A DNA stretch of 12,551 bases from VFJL01 sp037147395 (GCA_037147395.1 JBAWVG010000040.1:1-12551), one strand, 5' to 3'. Positions 1-8,828 are shown, counted from the stretch's first letter. Made by a program: numbers and translations. Notes: generated from the sequence alone by a model not told the origin.

Positions 1-83
1 AAAAAATACCATGCGACTCCTCAATTAATTTGGCAGAATGTACCCCATCGTTGTCGTTGTTCCTTCATGAGGGAGAGATCAGA

Positions 84-1427
84 ATGAAATATCAGAGCTT
101 TCAAGAGTTCGGCACTTACATCGCCGAGCGTAATCCAGGCCAACCGGAGTATCTGCAGGCGGTCGCCGAAGTGATGGAGAGTCTCTGGCCATTCATCACC
201 AGTCACCCCCGTTATGCCGAGCATGGTCTATTGGACCGCTTGATCGAGCCGGAACGGATTGTCATGTTCCGCGTATCTTGGGTGGACGACCACGGCGAAG
301 TAAAAGTGAACCGTGGCTACCGAATCCAACACAGTTCCTCGATCGGACCCTACAAGGGCGGAACCCGTTTTCACCCCTCGGTTAATCTGTCCATTCTTAA
401 GTTTCTGGCCTTCGAACAGACCCTCAAAAATTCCCTGACCACGCTCCCGATGGGCGGTGGAAAGGGTGGCGCTGATTTTGATCCTAAGGGGCGCAGCCCC
501 GGAGAGGTGATGCGATTCTGCCAGACCTATATGACCGAGCTATTCCGCCATATCGGCTCTGACACCGACGTACCTGCAGGTGACATCGGTGTCGGTGGTC
601 GGGAGGTCGGATTCATGGCTGGGATGATGAAGAAACTCTCTAACCGTTCTGATGCCGTCTTTACCGGCAAGGGATTGAGTTTTGGTGGGTCACTCATCCG
701 CCCAGAGGCCACCGGCTACGGTACGGTGTACTTTGCTGAGGAGATGCTTAAACATACCGGACGCTCCTTCGATGGCCTACGAGTCTCCGTCTCGGGTTCT
801 GGTAATGTTGCTCAATACGCTGTTGAGAAAGCGATGTCTCTGGGCGCTAAGGTGGTCACAGTCTCTGACTCGAGTGGCACGGTGGTCGATGAGCAGGGCT
901 TCACCCCAGAGAAGCTGGCCATCCTGATGGAGGTCAAGAATCACCTGCGGGGACGGGTCAATGACTATGCTGAGCGTGTGAAGGTCAATTTTATTGCTGG
1001 TGCGCGCCCTTGGCATGTTCCGGTTGATGTGGCCTTGCCGTGCGCGACCCAGAACGAGTTGGATGAGAAGGATGCATCCACCCTGATCAAGAATGGAGTG
1101 ATCTGTGTCGCTGAAGGGGCCAACATGCCCTCCACAGCAGAGGCGGTGAAACTATTCGAGCATAACAAGGTTCTGTTCGCCCCAGGCAAGGCCAGTAATG
1201 CAGGTGGTGTTGCGACTTCTGGCCTAGAGATGAGTCAGAACGCAATGAGACTCTCCTGGCCGAGGGAGGAGGTCGATGAGCGCTTGCTAGAAATCATGAA
1301 GGCGATACACCGGTCCTGCCTGCAATACGGACAACGAAAGGACGGCAGTGTGAGCTATGTGGATGGTGCCAACGTGGCTGGCTTCGTTAAGGTTGCGGAT
1401 GCGATGCTGGGTCAGGGCGTGATCTAA
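84..1427 (+). CDS. gdhA: NADP-type glutamate dehydrogenase
   Basis: Hexameric glutamate dehydrogenase, catalysing reductive amination of 2-oxoglutarate with ammonia to L-glutamate in the cytoplasm. From the ATG at 84 it is 447 aa, the same length as E. coli GdhA. That ATG has a GGGAGAG ribosome site at 71-77 with 6 nt spacing; the longer in-frame reading from a TTG at 30 adds 18 residues that do not look like the family. Visible family motifs are GPYKGG (Lys91), MGGGKGG (catalytic-type Lys127), PAGDIGVGG (Asp167) and the Rossmann GSGNVA at 238-243, followed by SDSSG at 261-265 as in the NADP-dependent enzymes. The 3' end overlaps the convergent aldehyde dehydrogenase gene, leaving no room for a terminator between them. 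Cofactor preference is inferred from overall similarity. Family assignment is very secure. Confidence 0.97.
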   Translation: MKYQSFQEFGTYIAERNPGQPEYLQAVAEVMESLWPFITSHPRYAEHGLLDRLIEPERIVMFRVSWVDDHGEVKVNRGYRIQHSSSIGPYKGGTRFHPSVNLSILKFLAFEQTLKNSLTTLPMGGGKGGADFDPKGRSPGEVMRFCQTYMTELFRHIGSDTDVPAGDIGVGGREVGFMAGMMKKLSNRSDAVFTGKGLSFGGSLIRPEATGYGTVYFAEEMLKHTGRSFDGLRVSVSGSGNVAQYAVEKAMSLGAKVVTVSDSSGTVVDEQGFTPEKLAILMEVKNHLRGRVNDYAERVKVNFIAGARPWHVPVDVALPCATQNELDEKDASTLIKNGVICVAEGANMPSTAEAVKLFEHNKVLFAPGKASNAGGVATSGLEMSQNAMRLSWPREEVDERLLEIMKAIHRSCLQYGQRKDGSVSYVDGANVAGFVKVADAMLGQGVI

Positions 1428-2788
1428 CGGATCCAGACCGACTTAACATTCACAAATTCTCGAATGCCGTGGGAGGAGAGCTCCCGACCAAAACCAGATG
1501 ACTTGATGCCTCCAAAGGGCAGCCTCGGATCGGATCTAACCATCCCATTGATAAAGCTACTGCCGGCATGGACTTGCCGAGCAATCTTCTCCGCGTGTAC
1601 CGAGTCACCACTCCAAATACTCGATCCCAATCCGAACCGAGTGTCATTGGCAATATGCACGGCCTCATCCTCATCTGCAGCTCGAATCACGGTCGCCACC
1701 GGTCCGAATAACTCTTCATGGTAAGCACGGGTCTTTGCCGTGACTCGGTCGAGTATTGAGGGCGGGTAAAATGCGCCCTCCCCCGCGATGAGTTTGCAAC
1801 CGAATAGTGCTTCCGCACCTTGTGCAATCGAGTCGGTCACCTGCAAGTGTAGATACTCCCTCAAATCAAGACGCGCAAGAGGACCCATTTGGACATTCTC
1901 ACTCAACGGATCACCCATCTTAAGATCTCTCGTTTTTTGCACAAAAATGGATACGAACTCGTCCGCAATTTCTGCAGCGGGGATGATTCTCTTGGCAGCG
2001 ATACAAGACTGCCCGCAATTCTGAAAACGTGATTTCACTGCATTGGTCGCCGCCAATTCCAAATCGGCATCTTTCAGAATGATGAATGCATCCGATCCAC
2101 CCAACTCTAATACACACTTCTTAAGATGTTGCCCCGCATGGGCGGCGACTACACGGCCCGCAGCCTCAGAACCGGTGAGTGTCACCGCATGAACATAACG
2201 GCTCGCAATGGCCTCGACCACATCAGCAGATTCAATCATGAGTGTGGTGAAGAGAGATGCCGGGAATCCCGCATCGAGAAATAATTGTTCTATCGCCAGT
2301 GCGCATTGAGGCACATTGGAGGCATGCTTCAGGATGCATCCATTCCCCGCCATCAACGCAGGTGCTGAGAAACGAATCACCTGCAGGAACGGGAAGTTCC
2401 ACGGCATCACACCCAGCACCACACCGAGTGGCTGATACGATACGTAGCTCCTGCCAGCATCAGTCTGGACCGTCTCATCTTGCAAGAAATTCTGGGCATT
2501 TACCGCGTAGTAATCGCAAATGAGTGCGCACTTCTCCACCTCATCGCAGGCCTCTCGTATCGGCTTACCCATCTCGATCGAGATCATCCTGCCATAATCA
2601 GCCGCACGCTCGCGAAGTAGTCGGGCAGCACAACTCATCCTTACCGCACGGTCACCAAAGGCAGTCTGCGACCACTCCTGCTGAGCGCTGTCAGTCTGCT
2701 GCAACGCTGTGGCGAGATGATGACTATCCCAACTGGTGTATGTCTTAACGATCCTATTGGTCGCTGGGTTCAGACTGATATAAGGCAT
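1424..2788 (-). CDS. sad: NAD(P)-dependent succinate-semialdehyde dehydrogenase, Sad/YneI type
   Basis: Aldehyde dehydrogenase superfamily member of 454 aa, close in length and sequence to E. coli Sad (YneI, about 462 aa), which oxidises succinate semialdehyde to succinate at the end of the GABA shunt. It shows the MPWNFP motif with the oxyanion Asn131, the general-base Glu228 in LELGG, and the catalytic nucleophile Cys262 in QNCGQSC. The conserved LFGPVA and FGGIKSSGFGRE stretches lie near the C terminus. The ATG is preceded on its strand by AAAGGA about 9 nt upstream. It converges on gdhA with overlapping stop codons. No GABA transaminase, glutamate decarboxylase or transporter is in view, so the exact aldehyde substrate is inferred from similarity. 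The domain call is very secure; the substrate is moderately so. Confidence 0.93.
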   Translation of the reverse strand: MPYISLNPATNRIVKTYTSWDSHHLATALQQTDSAQQEWSQTAFGDRAVRMSCAARLLRERAADYGRMISIEMGKPIREACDEVEKCALICDYYAVNAQNFLQDETVQTDAGRSYVSYQPLGVVLGVMPWNFPFLQVIRFSAPALMAGNGCILKHASNVPQCALAIEQLFLDAGFPASLFTTLMIESADVVEAIASRYVHAVTLTGSEAAGRVVAAHAGQHLKKCVLELGGSDAFIILKDADLELAATNAVKSRFQNCGQSCIAAKRIIPAAEIADEFVSIFVQKTRDLKMGDPLSENVQMGPLARLDLREYLHLQVTDSIAQGAEALFGCKLIAGEGAFYPPSILDRVTAKTRAYHEELFGPVATVIRAADEDEAVHIANDTRFGLGSSIWSGDSVHAEKIARQVHAGSSFINGMVRSDPRLPFGGIKSSGFGRELSSHGIREFVNVKSVWIR

Positions 2789-2901
2789 GATGTGCTATCC
2801 TTTAGATGAAATTTTAAGGGTCACAAGGGAACCTGAATTGATTAGGGGTTGCTTGCCGCTCGCCTCCCCCGTTCCACTTTATTATCTTAATATAGCAGTC
2901 C
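2789..2901. promoter_or_regulatory. Divergent intergenic region between sad and slt
   Basis: This 113-nt gap separates the divergent sad and slt start codons and so should hold promoters for both (inference from gene orientation). The sad side has a clear ribosome site (CCTTT on the plus strand at 2799-2803). The slt side ends in an A/T-rich stretch (2880-2894) directly before the start and has no good Shine-Dalgarno. I could not find a -35/-10 pair with acceptable spacing on either strand, so no promoter is placed. Confidence 0.4.
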
Positions 2902-4848
2902 ATGAAAAAGTCTCTACCCGTCTTATTATTACTGGCTCTGACTAGCGCAGCTTCTGCCAGCCAGGACGACGATTTCATGGCTGCTCGTCAGGCATTCCAA
3001 TCCGGGAATGCTGCCCGCCTAGAGACTTATGCCAGACGGTTGCAGGGCCATGTGCTGGAACCCTATGCATCCTACTACCAGTTAAGTCTTCAGTTGGAAA
3101 ATGTCAGTCCTGACTCAATCAAAAAATTTACCGCTCAACACCGTGATAGCTCTCTCTCCGATCGACTGCACAGCGAGTGGTTAAAGAGCCTGGGTAAGAA
3201 ACAACAATGGGAGTTATTCGCCGCAGAATATCCAGCACTGATTAGCAAGGATCCCGAGCTCATCTGTTACTCTCTGCAGCAACGCCTCTCATCCGGTGAT
3301 GAGATCGCAATGATTGAGGCTCGCCCTCTGTGGTTTAACGCCCATGACCTGCCAAAGAGCTGTACCCCGCTCTTTGAAGCCCTCTCATCAATCGGTCTAA
3401 TCACCACAGAGGATGTATGGACACGTCTCAGACTGACCCTGGAGACGGGCAACGTGAGTGTTGCGAAGCATGTCAATCATTACCTGCCGAATGGTCAATC
3501 AATCAATGAGCGTAGATTGGATGAGGCCACCAATAGTCCTCTCCGCTACCTGGACCAACACCGTCACGAGATTAAGAGCCGTGCTGATCGTGAGACTGCA
3601 CTCTACGCATTGATACGTCTCCTCCGCAGTGGCCCAGATCAGGCCTTTGCGTACTGGCCCAAGGTCCGTGACCGTTTCGATCCCGCGGAGCAGTCCTACT
3701 TCCTCGGGCATCTGGCGAGTCAGGCATCGAAGCGGCTGGACCCACGTGCTCTGGGCTGGTTTCAGCAGTCTGCAGCAACCCACCCCGCAGCCCCCCTCTC
3801 GGACACCCAACTCGCCTGGCAAGTTCGAGCAGCGCTACGTGCTGCTGATTGGAAGACCGTTCTCAGAAGTATCGATACCATGTCCGCCGCAGAACAGCAG
3901 TCTGGTGTGTGGCGTTATTGGAAGGCGCGCGCACTCAAGACCGCGGGCAAGAATATAGAGGCCAATGCGCTCTTGGCACCCCTCAGCGCAGAACACAATT
4001 TTTATGGACAGCTGGCCGAAGAAGAGATGGGGATCGTGATCGGTGCCGCGGATGAGCCCTATAAAGCAGGGCCCAAGGAGATTACCGCGATTCAACAGTT
4101 ACCCGGAATCCAAAGAGCTCTTGCCCTCTATCGACTTAATCTACGTAATGAGGGGATGCGAGAATGGAACTGGAGTATCCGAGGTTTCGATGACCGTCGT
4201 CTGCTCGCTGCAGCAGAGGTCGCACGTCGCAGCGGGATCTATGACAGAGCTATCAGCACCGCTGACCGGACCGTGCATCTGCATGACTTTAGTCTGCGAT
4301 TCCTCACCCCACACCGTGAAACAATGCAGGGCCATCTTCAGCAGCAGCAACTGGATGAGGCATGGGTATACGGACTCATCCGTCAGGAGAGTCGTTTCAT
4401 TAACGATGCCAAGTCCAGTGCTGGGGCAACGGGTCTGATGCAGTTAATGCCCGCCACTGCGAGATGGGTGGCAAAGAGAATGAGTATTAAGAACTACCAT
4501 CACGGCCTAGCCAACGAAGTGAACACCAACCTAGCCCTGGGAACTTACTACCTCAAGCACGTCCTAACCTCGCTCGATAACCAGCCGTTACTGGCCTCGG
4601 CAGCTTATAATGCTGGCCCTGGACGTGCCCGGGCGTGGCGGGACGCAAGACCACTCGAAGGCGCGATTTATGCTGAGACCATCCCCTTCACCGAGACACG
4701 AGACTACGTGAAGAAGGTCTTAAGTAACTCGATGTATTACGCAAGCACACTAGGCCACCGGACCCAGACTCTGCGTCATCGTCTTGGTGTGGTTGCACCC
4801 AAATCATCTGCGAATAGATCACCCGAAGAGGAAGACCCATCACCATGA
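2902..4848 (+). CDS. slt: Soluble lytic murein transglycosylase
   Basis: Periplasmic peptidoglycan lytic transglycosylase of the Slt70 family. It cleaves the MurNAc-GlcNAc bond with formation of 1,6-anhydro-MurNAc during wall turnover. The 648-aa product has a signal peptide at about residues 1-19 (Lys-Lys, a Leu-rich core, then ASAS). A long alpha-helical superhelix (about 25-450) follows, with Slt-type repeats and an FYGQLA linker motif near 367. The C-terminal lysozyme-like domain begins near 485. Its catalytic Glu496 lies in GLIRQESRF, followed by GATGLMQLMPATA (508-520), SAAYNAGPG (566-574) and an AETIPFTETRDYVKKV-type end. No strong Shine-Dalgarno precedes the ATG, but the signal peptide fits this start. 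The TGA stop overlaps the next gene's ATG by 4 nt, so the two are likely translationally coupled. Confidence 0.96.
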   Translation: MKKSLPVLLLLALTSAASASQDDDFMAARQAFQSGNAARLETYARRLQGHVLEPYASYYQLSLQLENVSPDSIKKFTAQHRDSSLSDRLHSEWLKSLGKKQQWELFAAEYPALISKDPELICYSLQQRLSSGDEIAMIEARPLWFNAHDLPKSCTPLFEALSSIGLITTEDVWTRLRLTLETGNVSVAKHVNHYLPNGQSINERRLDEATNSPLRYLDQHRHEIKSRADRETALYALIRLLRSGPDQAFAYWPKVRDRFDPAEQSYFLGHLASQASKRLDPRALGWFQQSAATHPAAPLSDTQLAWQVRAALRAADWKTVLRSIDTMSAAEQQSGVWRYWKARALKTAGKNIEANALLAPLSAEHNFYGQLAEEEMGIVIGAADEPYKAGPKEITAIQQLPGIQRALALYRLNLRNEGMREWNWSIRGFDDRRLLAAAEVARRSGIYDRAISTADRTVHLHDFSLRFLTPHRETMQGHLQQQQLDEAWVYGLIRQESRFINDAKSSAGATGLMQLMPATARWVAKRMSIKNYHHGLANEVNTNLALGTYYLKHVLTSLDNQPLLASAAYNAGPGRARAWRDARPLEGAIYAETIPFTETRDYVKKVLSNSMYYASTLGHRTQTLRHRLGVVAPKSSANRSPEEEDPSP

Positions 4849-5786
4849 GAATCAAAAAGGTCTGCATCATCGGTGGGAGCGGTTTTGTCGGCAAGCATAT
4901 CGCCCACTGGTTAACCGCAGAAGAAATTTCTGTTCGGATTGCCACCCGTCATTATGAGCATGCCCGTCAAATGCTGGTACTTCCGACAGCGAGTGTGGTG
5001 GTTGCGAATGTACACAATGATGCTGATCTCGACCGGTTACTGACTGGGATGGATGCGGTCATCAATCTGGTCGGAATACTGCACGGTGATTTTGCAGCAT
5101 CGCATGTAGACTTACCTCGCAAGATTGTTGCTGCATGTCATCGTAACGGCGTCACACGTCTAGTCCATATGAGCGCGCTTCATGCCGATACCAACGGCCC
5201 CAGCGATTATCTGAGATCCAAGGGCGAGGGCGAGAAGATTGTACTGTCCTCGGAGTTACAGACGACCGTCTTTAGACCATCGGTCATCTTCGGCCCTGGA
5301 GACTCCTTTCTCAATCTCTTTGCCGGTCTGGTGAAGCAACTGCCTCTGATGCCACTGGCATCTCCGAATGCGAAATTCCAACCGGTCTTTGTAGAGAATG
5401 TGGCACAGGCATTTGTCGCGAGCCTCTCTGACCATACGACCTTCGGCAAGCGGTACGACTTATGCGGACCCAAGGTCTACAGTCTGCGTCAACTGGTTGA
5501 ATATGTGGCACGGGTTACTGGACGAGATCTCACTGTCATCGGCTTAAATGACAGACTCTCCTATCTGCAGGCACTGCTCATGGAATGTCTGCCGGGTAAG
5601 CTCATGACCCGTGATAACTATTATTCGATGAAGGTGGACAGCATCTGCGACTGCGCCGGTAGCGGCAACCTTACAAACGTATTCGGAATCCGCCCGACCC
5701 CATTGGAAGAAGTTGCACCACTCTATCTGGCGTTGCAACGACCACGAGATCGATATACCCATTTCCGCGATCATGCACGACGATAA
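4845..5786 (+). CDS. NDUFA9-like atypical short-chain dehydrogenase/epimerase
   Basis: A 313-aa Rossmann-fold protein of the atypical SDR group usually annotated as 'complex I NDUFA9 subunit family' or NAD-dependent epimerase. The N terminus has the dinucleotide-binding GGSGFVG at 10-16, then NLVGIL at 74-79 and HMSAL at 108-112. A YxxxK pair (Tyr122, Lys126) and FRPSVIFGPGD at 143-153 follow. These suggest bound NAD(P)(H). Whether it catalyses a reaction, or acts structurally as the mitochondrial relative does in complex I, is unknown. Its ATG overlaps the slt stop (ATGA), with AGAGGAAG at 4827-4834 as ribosome site. It lies 11 nt ahead of cca. The slt–epimerase–cca order is, as I recall, common in betaproteobacteria, but it does not explain the protein's job. 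Family confidence is high, function low. Confidence 0.9.
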   Translation: MRIKKVCIIGGSGFVGKHIAHWLTAEEISVRIATRHYEHARQMLVLPTASVVVANVHNDADLDRLLTGMDAVINLVGILHGDFAASHVDLPRKIVAACHRNGVTRLVHMSALHADTNGPSDYLRSKGEGEKIVLSSELQTTVFRPSVIFGPGDSFLNLFAGLVKQLPLMPLASPNAKFQPVFVENVAQAFVASLSDHTTFGKRYDLCGPKVYSLRQLVEYVARVTGRDLTVIGLNDRLSYLQALLMECLPGKLMTRDNYYSMKVDSICDCAGSGNLTNVFGIRPTPLEEVAPLYLALQRPRDRYTHFRDHARR

Positions 5787-5797
5787 ATAGCCCTCCC

Positions 5798-7030
5798 ATG
5801 AAGACCTATTTAGTCGGTGGTTCAGTTCGAGATGAGCTGCTGGGGCTGCCCATCAAGGACCACGATTACGTCGTCGTTGGATCCACCCCGGAGGAGATGA
5901 CACGCCTGGGCTACCGCCCGGTGGGCAAGGACTTCCCCGTATTCCTCCACCCCCAAAGTCACGAGCAGTACGCCCTAGCCCGCACCGAGCGCAAGATCTC
6001 ACGTGGCTATAAGGGCTTTGAAGTCTACGCTGCTCCCGAGGTCACCCTGCAAGAGGATCTGGCACGTCGTGATCTGACCATCAATGCCATTGCCAAGGAT
6101 CCGGACGGTAATATCATCGACCCATTTAACGGCGTCTCTGACCTCGAGATCGGATTGCTGCGCCATGTCAGTCCGGCCTTCAGCGAGGACCCTGTGAGGG
6201 TCCTACGAACCGCTCGTTTCGCTGCACGGTTCGGATTTCACATTGCCCCAGAGACACTCTCTCTGATGAATGAGATGGTCCACAATGGTGAGGTGGATGC
6301 GCTGGTGCCGGAGCGGGTGTGGCAGGAGCTTGCGCGCGGGTTAATGGAGAGTAAGCCCTCACGCATGTTTTATGCATTACGTGAATGCGGCGCACTCTCA
6401 CGCATCCTGCCAGAAGTAGATGCCTTATTCGGTGTACCCCAACCAATGCAGCATCACCCGGAGATCGATACCGGTTTACACAGCATGCTGGTGATTGATC
6501 ATGCCGCCTCACAAAATTATTCCTTACCGGTGCGTTTCGCAGCACTGACTCATGACCTAGGTAAGGGAACCACCCCACCTCACGAGTGGCCACTGCATAC
6601 CGGACACGAGGCTCGTAGCGTGCAACTGGTCAAGGGTCTCAGCGATCGCATCCGCACCCCCAATGACGAGCGTGATCTGGCACTTCTGACTGCTCGGTAT
6701 CATGGGGATGTGCATCGGGCGGCAGAACTGTGTCCTGATACCATTACCGACATACTGCAGTCGGTAGATGCTTACCGCAAACCGGAGCGGTTCGAAGAAT
6801 TCCTACAGGCCTGTGAGTGCGACTTCCATGGTCGGCCCGGTTATGCTGAGAGACCCTACCCCCAGTCGGCACGTCTCCGTAGCGCATTTCTCGCGGCCAA
6901 AAGCGTTGATGCCGGGGCCATTGCCGCTGAGCTGGCCAAGACCATTAACGACCCCAGTCGTCTCTCACCCGCGATCAATGCACAGGTTCGTGAGACCCGA
7001 ACCGCCGCAATCAAAGCACGGCTGCTGTGA
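5798..7030 (+). CDS. cca: Multifunctional CCA tRNA nucleotidyltransferase
   Basis: Adds or repairs the 3'-terminal CCA of tRNAs using CTP and ATP. At 410 aa it matches E. coli Cca (412 aa). The class II nucleotidyltransferase head is at the N terminus: YLVGGSVRD (4-12), the metal-binding DHD at 21-23, the EDLARRDLTINAIA motif at 87-99, and RVLRTARFAARFGF at 134-147 for nucleotide selection. The C-terminal HD domain typical of the gammaproteobacterial/betaproteobacterial enzyme is present, with His252-Asp253 in ALTHDLGKGTTPP. This indicates the 2',3'-cyclic phosphodiesterase and phosphatase activities known for that type. The gene follows the NDUFA9-like gene after 11 nt and has no strong Shine-Dalgarno, so it is probably carried on the slt transcript. 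All key motifs are intact. Confidence 0.97.
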   Translation: MKTYLVGGSVRDELLGLPIKDHDYVVVGSTPEEMTRLGYRPVGKDFPVFLHPQSHEQYALARTERKISRGYKGFEVYAAPEVTLQEDLARRDLTINAIAKDPDGNIIDPFNGVSDLEIGLLRHVSPAFSEDPVRVLRTARFAARFGFHIAPETLSLMNEMVHNGEVDALVPERVWQELARGLMESKPSRMFYALRECGALSRILPEVDALFGVPQPMQHHPEIDTGLHSMLVIDHAASQNYSLPVRFAALTHDLGKGTTPPHEWPLHTGHEARSVQLVKGLSDRIRTPNDERDLALLTARYHGDVHRAAELCPDTITDILQSVDAYRKPERFEEFLQACECDFHGRPGYAERPYPQSARLRSAFLAAKSVDAGAIAAELAKTINDPSRLSPAINAQVRETRTAAIKARLL

Positions 7031-7044
7031 TGATGGATGGCCTT

Positions 7045-7074
7045 GATGAGACCACACATCACCGCGTGGTCATC
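7045..7074. repeat. Short bulged hairpin between cca and the SRPBCC gene
   Basis: GATG (7045-7048) and ACCAC (7051-7055) pair with GTGGT (7066-7070) and CATC (7071-7074), giving nine base pairs with a 2-nt AG bulge and a 10-nt loop. It starts 15 nt after the cca stop. There is no following T-tract, so it is not a standard intrinsic terminator; it could stabilise or process the mRNA. It may equally be chance. Confidence 0.3.
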
Positions 7075-7097
7075 ATGCGTTTGAGGATAAGAATCCA

Positions 7098-7709
7098 GTG
7101 AGCACACCCCTGCCCATGAAAAAAATTTCCTATCTCTTACTCATATGGTCAACGTTGTTTATGCAGCTTGCCATGGCAGAACCCATAACGAATGAGGATA
7201 TCGAGGTTAAGGTCAAGATCGATGGAGAGAGTGTGACTGTTGACCTAAGCCTTGTGGTCCCGGCCACCCGTCAAGAGGTCTGGTCGGTCCTAACCGATTT
7301 TGGACATATGTCAGACTTTGTCTCTAACTTGAAGGAGAGTCGGGTGATCAGTACTTCTGGGAATACACTCAAGATTTTCCAGCGAGGCGTTGCAACCTAT
7401 GGCCCGATCAATTTTCCATTTGAGTCCACTCGGGAGATACGCCTGACCCCATTCGATAAGATCAAGTCCCACATGATCAGCGGCAATATGCGAAAGATGG
7501 AGGGAATGACACGACTCGTCGATGAGGGTGGACAGACTCGAATCATCTACCATACCGATACCATCCAAGAGGTTTGGGTACCTCCCCTGGCAGGGAATCT
7601 TTTTATCGAGCACGAAGTCCGAGAGCAATTCAAGGAGATGAGGGCTGAAATCATGAAGAGGAAGCGAGTAAATGCTCCTTCGACACCAATCAAAATCCCT
7701 GTTCATTGA
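7098..7709 (+). CDS. Exported SRPBCC (START/polyketide-cyclase-like) protein
   Basis: A 203-aa protein with an N-terminal signal peptide followed by one SRPBCC-type lipid/ligand-binding fold. The GTG start at 7098 is chosen because GAGGATAA lies at 7083-7090, whereas the internal ATG at 7116 has no ribosome site. Either gives a signal peptide: a Lys-Lys pair, a hydrophobic core at about residues 11-23, and a likely cut after LAMA at 27. The mature part has the features of the fold: the VPATRQEVWSVLTDF helix start near 54-68, central beta strands, and a long amphipathic C-terminal helix (about 172-190) that usually lids the cavity. The ligand is unknown. It lies 67 nt after cca and 72 nt before srkA, apparently in the same transcription direction group. 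A periplasmic location is inferred from the signal peptide. No lipobox is seen. Confidence 0.85.
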   Translation: MSTPLPMKKISYLLLIWSTLFMQLAMAEPITNEDIEVKVKIDGESVTVDLSLVVPATRQEVWSVLTDFGHMSDFVSNLKESRVISTSGNTLKIFQRGVATYGPINFPFESTREIRLTPFDKIKSHMISGNMRKMEGMTRLVDEGGQTRIIYHTDTIQEVWVPPLAGNLFIEHEVREQFKEMRAEIMKRKRVNAPSTPIKIPVH

Positions 7710-7781
7710 TCGGATGAGACCGCCCCATTACCCTTCGTCAGAAAACATAAACCTGAATCGCCCCATCGTGAGTAACGATCA

Positions 7782-8780
7782 GTGATAGAAACGAATAGCC
7801 TCCCCCCACAAGACTTCTCCACCCTCCCCCCTGACCGCGTATTGAACGCGGTGGAGAGCGTCGGGTTTCGTAGTGACGGCCGCCTACTTGCACTCAACAG
7901 CTACGAGAACCGCGTCTACCAGGTCGGCCTTGAAGAGGGCTCACCACTGATTGCGAAGTTCTATCGACCACAGCGCTGGACCGATGAGGCCATACTCGAA
8001 GATCATTCCTTCGTGCAAGAGCTGGTCGATCACGAGATTCCAGTGGTTCCGGCGATGTTACTACATGGAAAAACACTGCACACCTTTGAAGGGTTCCGGT
8101 TCTCTGTTTTCCCGAAACATGGTGGCCGTGCCCCTGAATTGGAAGGCCGTTCAACGTTAGAATGGATGGGCCGATTCTTAGGGCGCATTCACGCAATCGG
8201 CTCCCTCAAGCCATATCAAGAACGTCCCACTCTGGATATCGTGAGCTTTGGTGAACAACCTCGCGATTATCTGCTCGCGCGTGGATTCATTCCAGCCGAT
8301 CTCGATACGGCCTACCGTAGCGCAGTCGATCTGGCACTCGAGGGTGTCCGGTACTGCTTTGCCCGTGCGGGTGAAGTGACTAACCTACGCCTACACGGAG
8401 ACTGCCATGTGGGTAACGTGCTATGGACGGACGAGGGCCCTCACTTCGTCGACTTTGATGACAGTCGAATGGGACCTACGGTGCAGGATCTGTGGATGCT
8501 CTTGTCGGGCGACCGCGCCGATATGGTCCGTCAGTTAACAGATGTCCTGACCGGGTATGAAGACTTCTGTGATTTCAATGAACGAGAACTCCATCTGATC
8601 GAGGCACTTCGGACCTTACGGCTGATCCATTATGCAGCATGGCTCGCACACCGATGGGAAGACCCCGCCTTCAAGCAGGCATTTCCCTGGTTCAATACAC
8701 AACGGTATTGGCAGGACCGCATTCTCGAATTGCGTGAGCAAATCGCGCTGATGGATGAGCCCCCTCTGTGGCAAGCATGA
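7782..8780 (+). CDS. srkA: Stress response serine/threonine kinase SrkA (YihE/RdoA)
   Basis: An eukaryotic-like kinase of the APH/choline-kinase fold, 332 aa against 328 in E. coli SrkA. In E. coli it is reported to counter stress-induced programmed death linked to MazEF. Visible kinase elements are the ATP-anchoring Lys59 in LIAKFYRPQRW, the catalytic loop LHGDCHVGN (Asp207, Asn212), the metal-binding VDFDD (Asp224/Asp226), and the conserved C-terminal RTLRLIHYAAWLAHRW helix at 277-292. The start is a GTG at 7782 with only a weak upstream ribosome site; no in-frame ATG occurs until well inside the domain, so GTG is effectively forced. In E. coli srkA sits before dsbA; here it is followed by ychJ after 48 nt. 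Assignment is secure. Confidence 0.95.
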   Translation: MIETNSLPPQDFSTLPPDRVLNAVESVGFRSDGRLLALNSYENRVYQVGLEEGSPLIAKFYRPQRWTDEAILEDHSFVQELVDHEIPVVPAMLLHGKTLHTFEGFRFSVFPKHGGRAPELEGRSTLEWMGRFLGRIHAIGSLKPYQERPTLDIVSFGEQPRDYLLARGFIPADLDTAYRSAVDLALEGVRYCFARAGEVTNLRLHGDCHVGNVLWTDEGPHFVDFDDSRMGPTVQDLWMLLSGDRADMVRQLTDVLTGYEDFCDFNERELHLIEALRTLRLIHYAAWLAHRWEDPAFKQAFPWFNTQRYWQDRILELREQIALMDEPPLWQA

Positions 8781-8828
8781 ACCGTTGGCTCTGAACGGAC
8801 CATAAATCTCTCTCAAAATAAAATCGGT

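Noticed and set aside
30..83. N-terminal extension of gdhA from a TTG at 30
   Set aside because: The ATG at 84 has a good ribosome site and gives the exact family length; the 18 extra residues do not resemble the family.
2849..2893. Possible slt promoter (TTGCTT ... TATTAT or TAATAT)
   Set aside because: The spacers are too long for a sigma-70 promoter.
4043..4438. 131-aa plus-strand ORF in another frame inside slt
   Set aside because: It overlaps the conserved Slt coding frame completely and has no family resemblance or ribosome site.
6180..6593. 137-aa minus-strand ORF inside cca
   Set aside because: Antisense to conserved cca sequence, low-complexity Pro/Ala/His composition, no domain.
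7311..7706. 131-aa minus-strand ORF opposite the SRPBCC gene
   Set aside because: Antisense shadow of a gene with a clear signal peptide and fold.
7710..7781. TGATCG/CGATCA inverted pair between the SRPBCC gene and srkA
   Set aside because: Only six base pairs over a long loop with no T-tract; compatible with chance.
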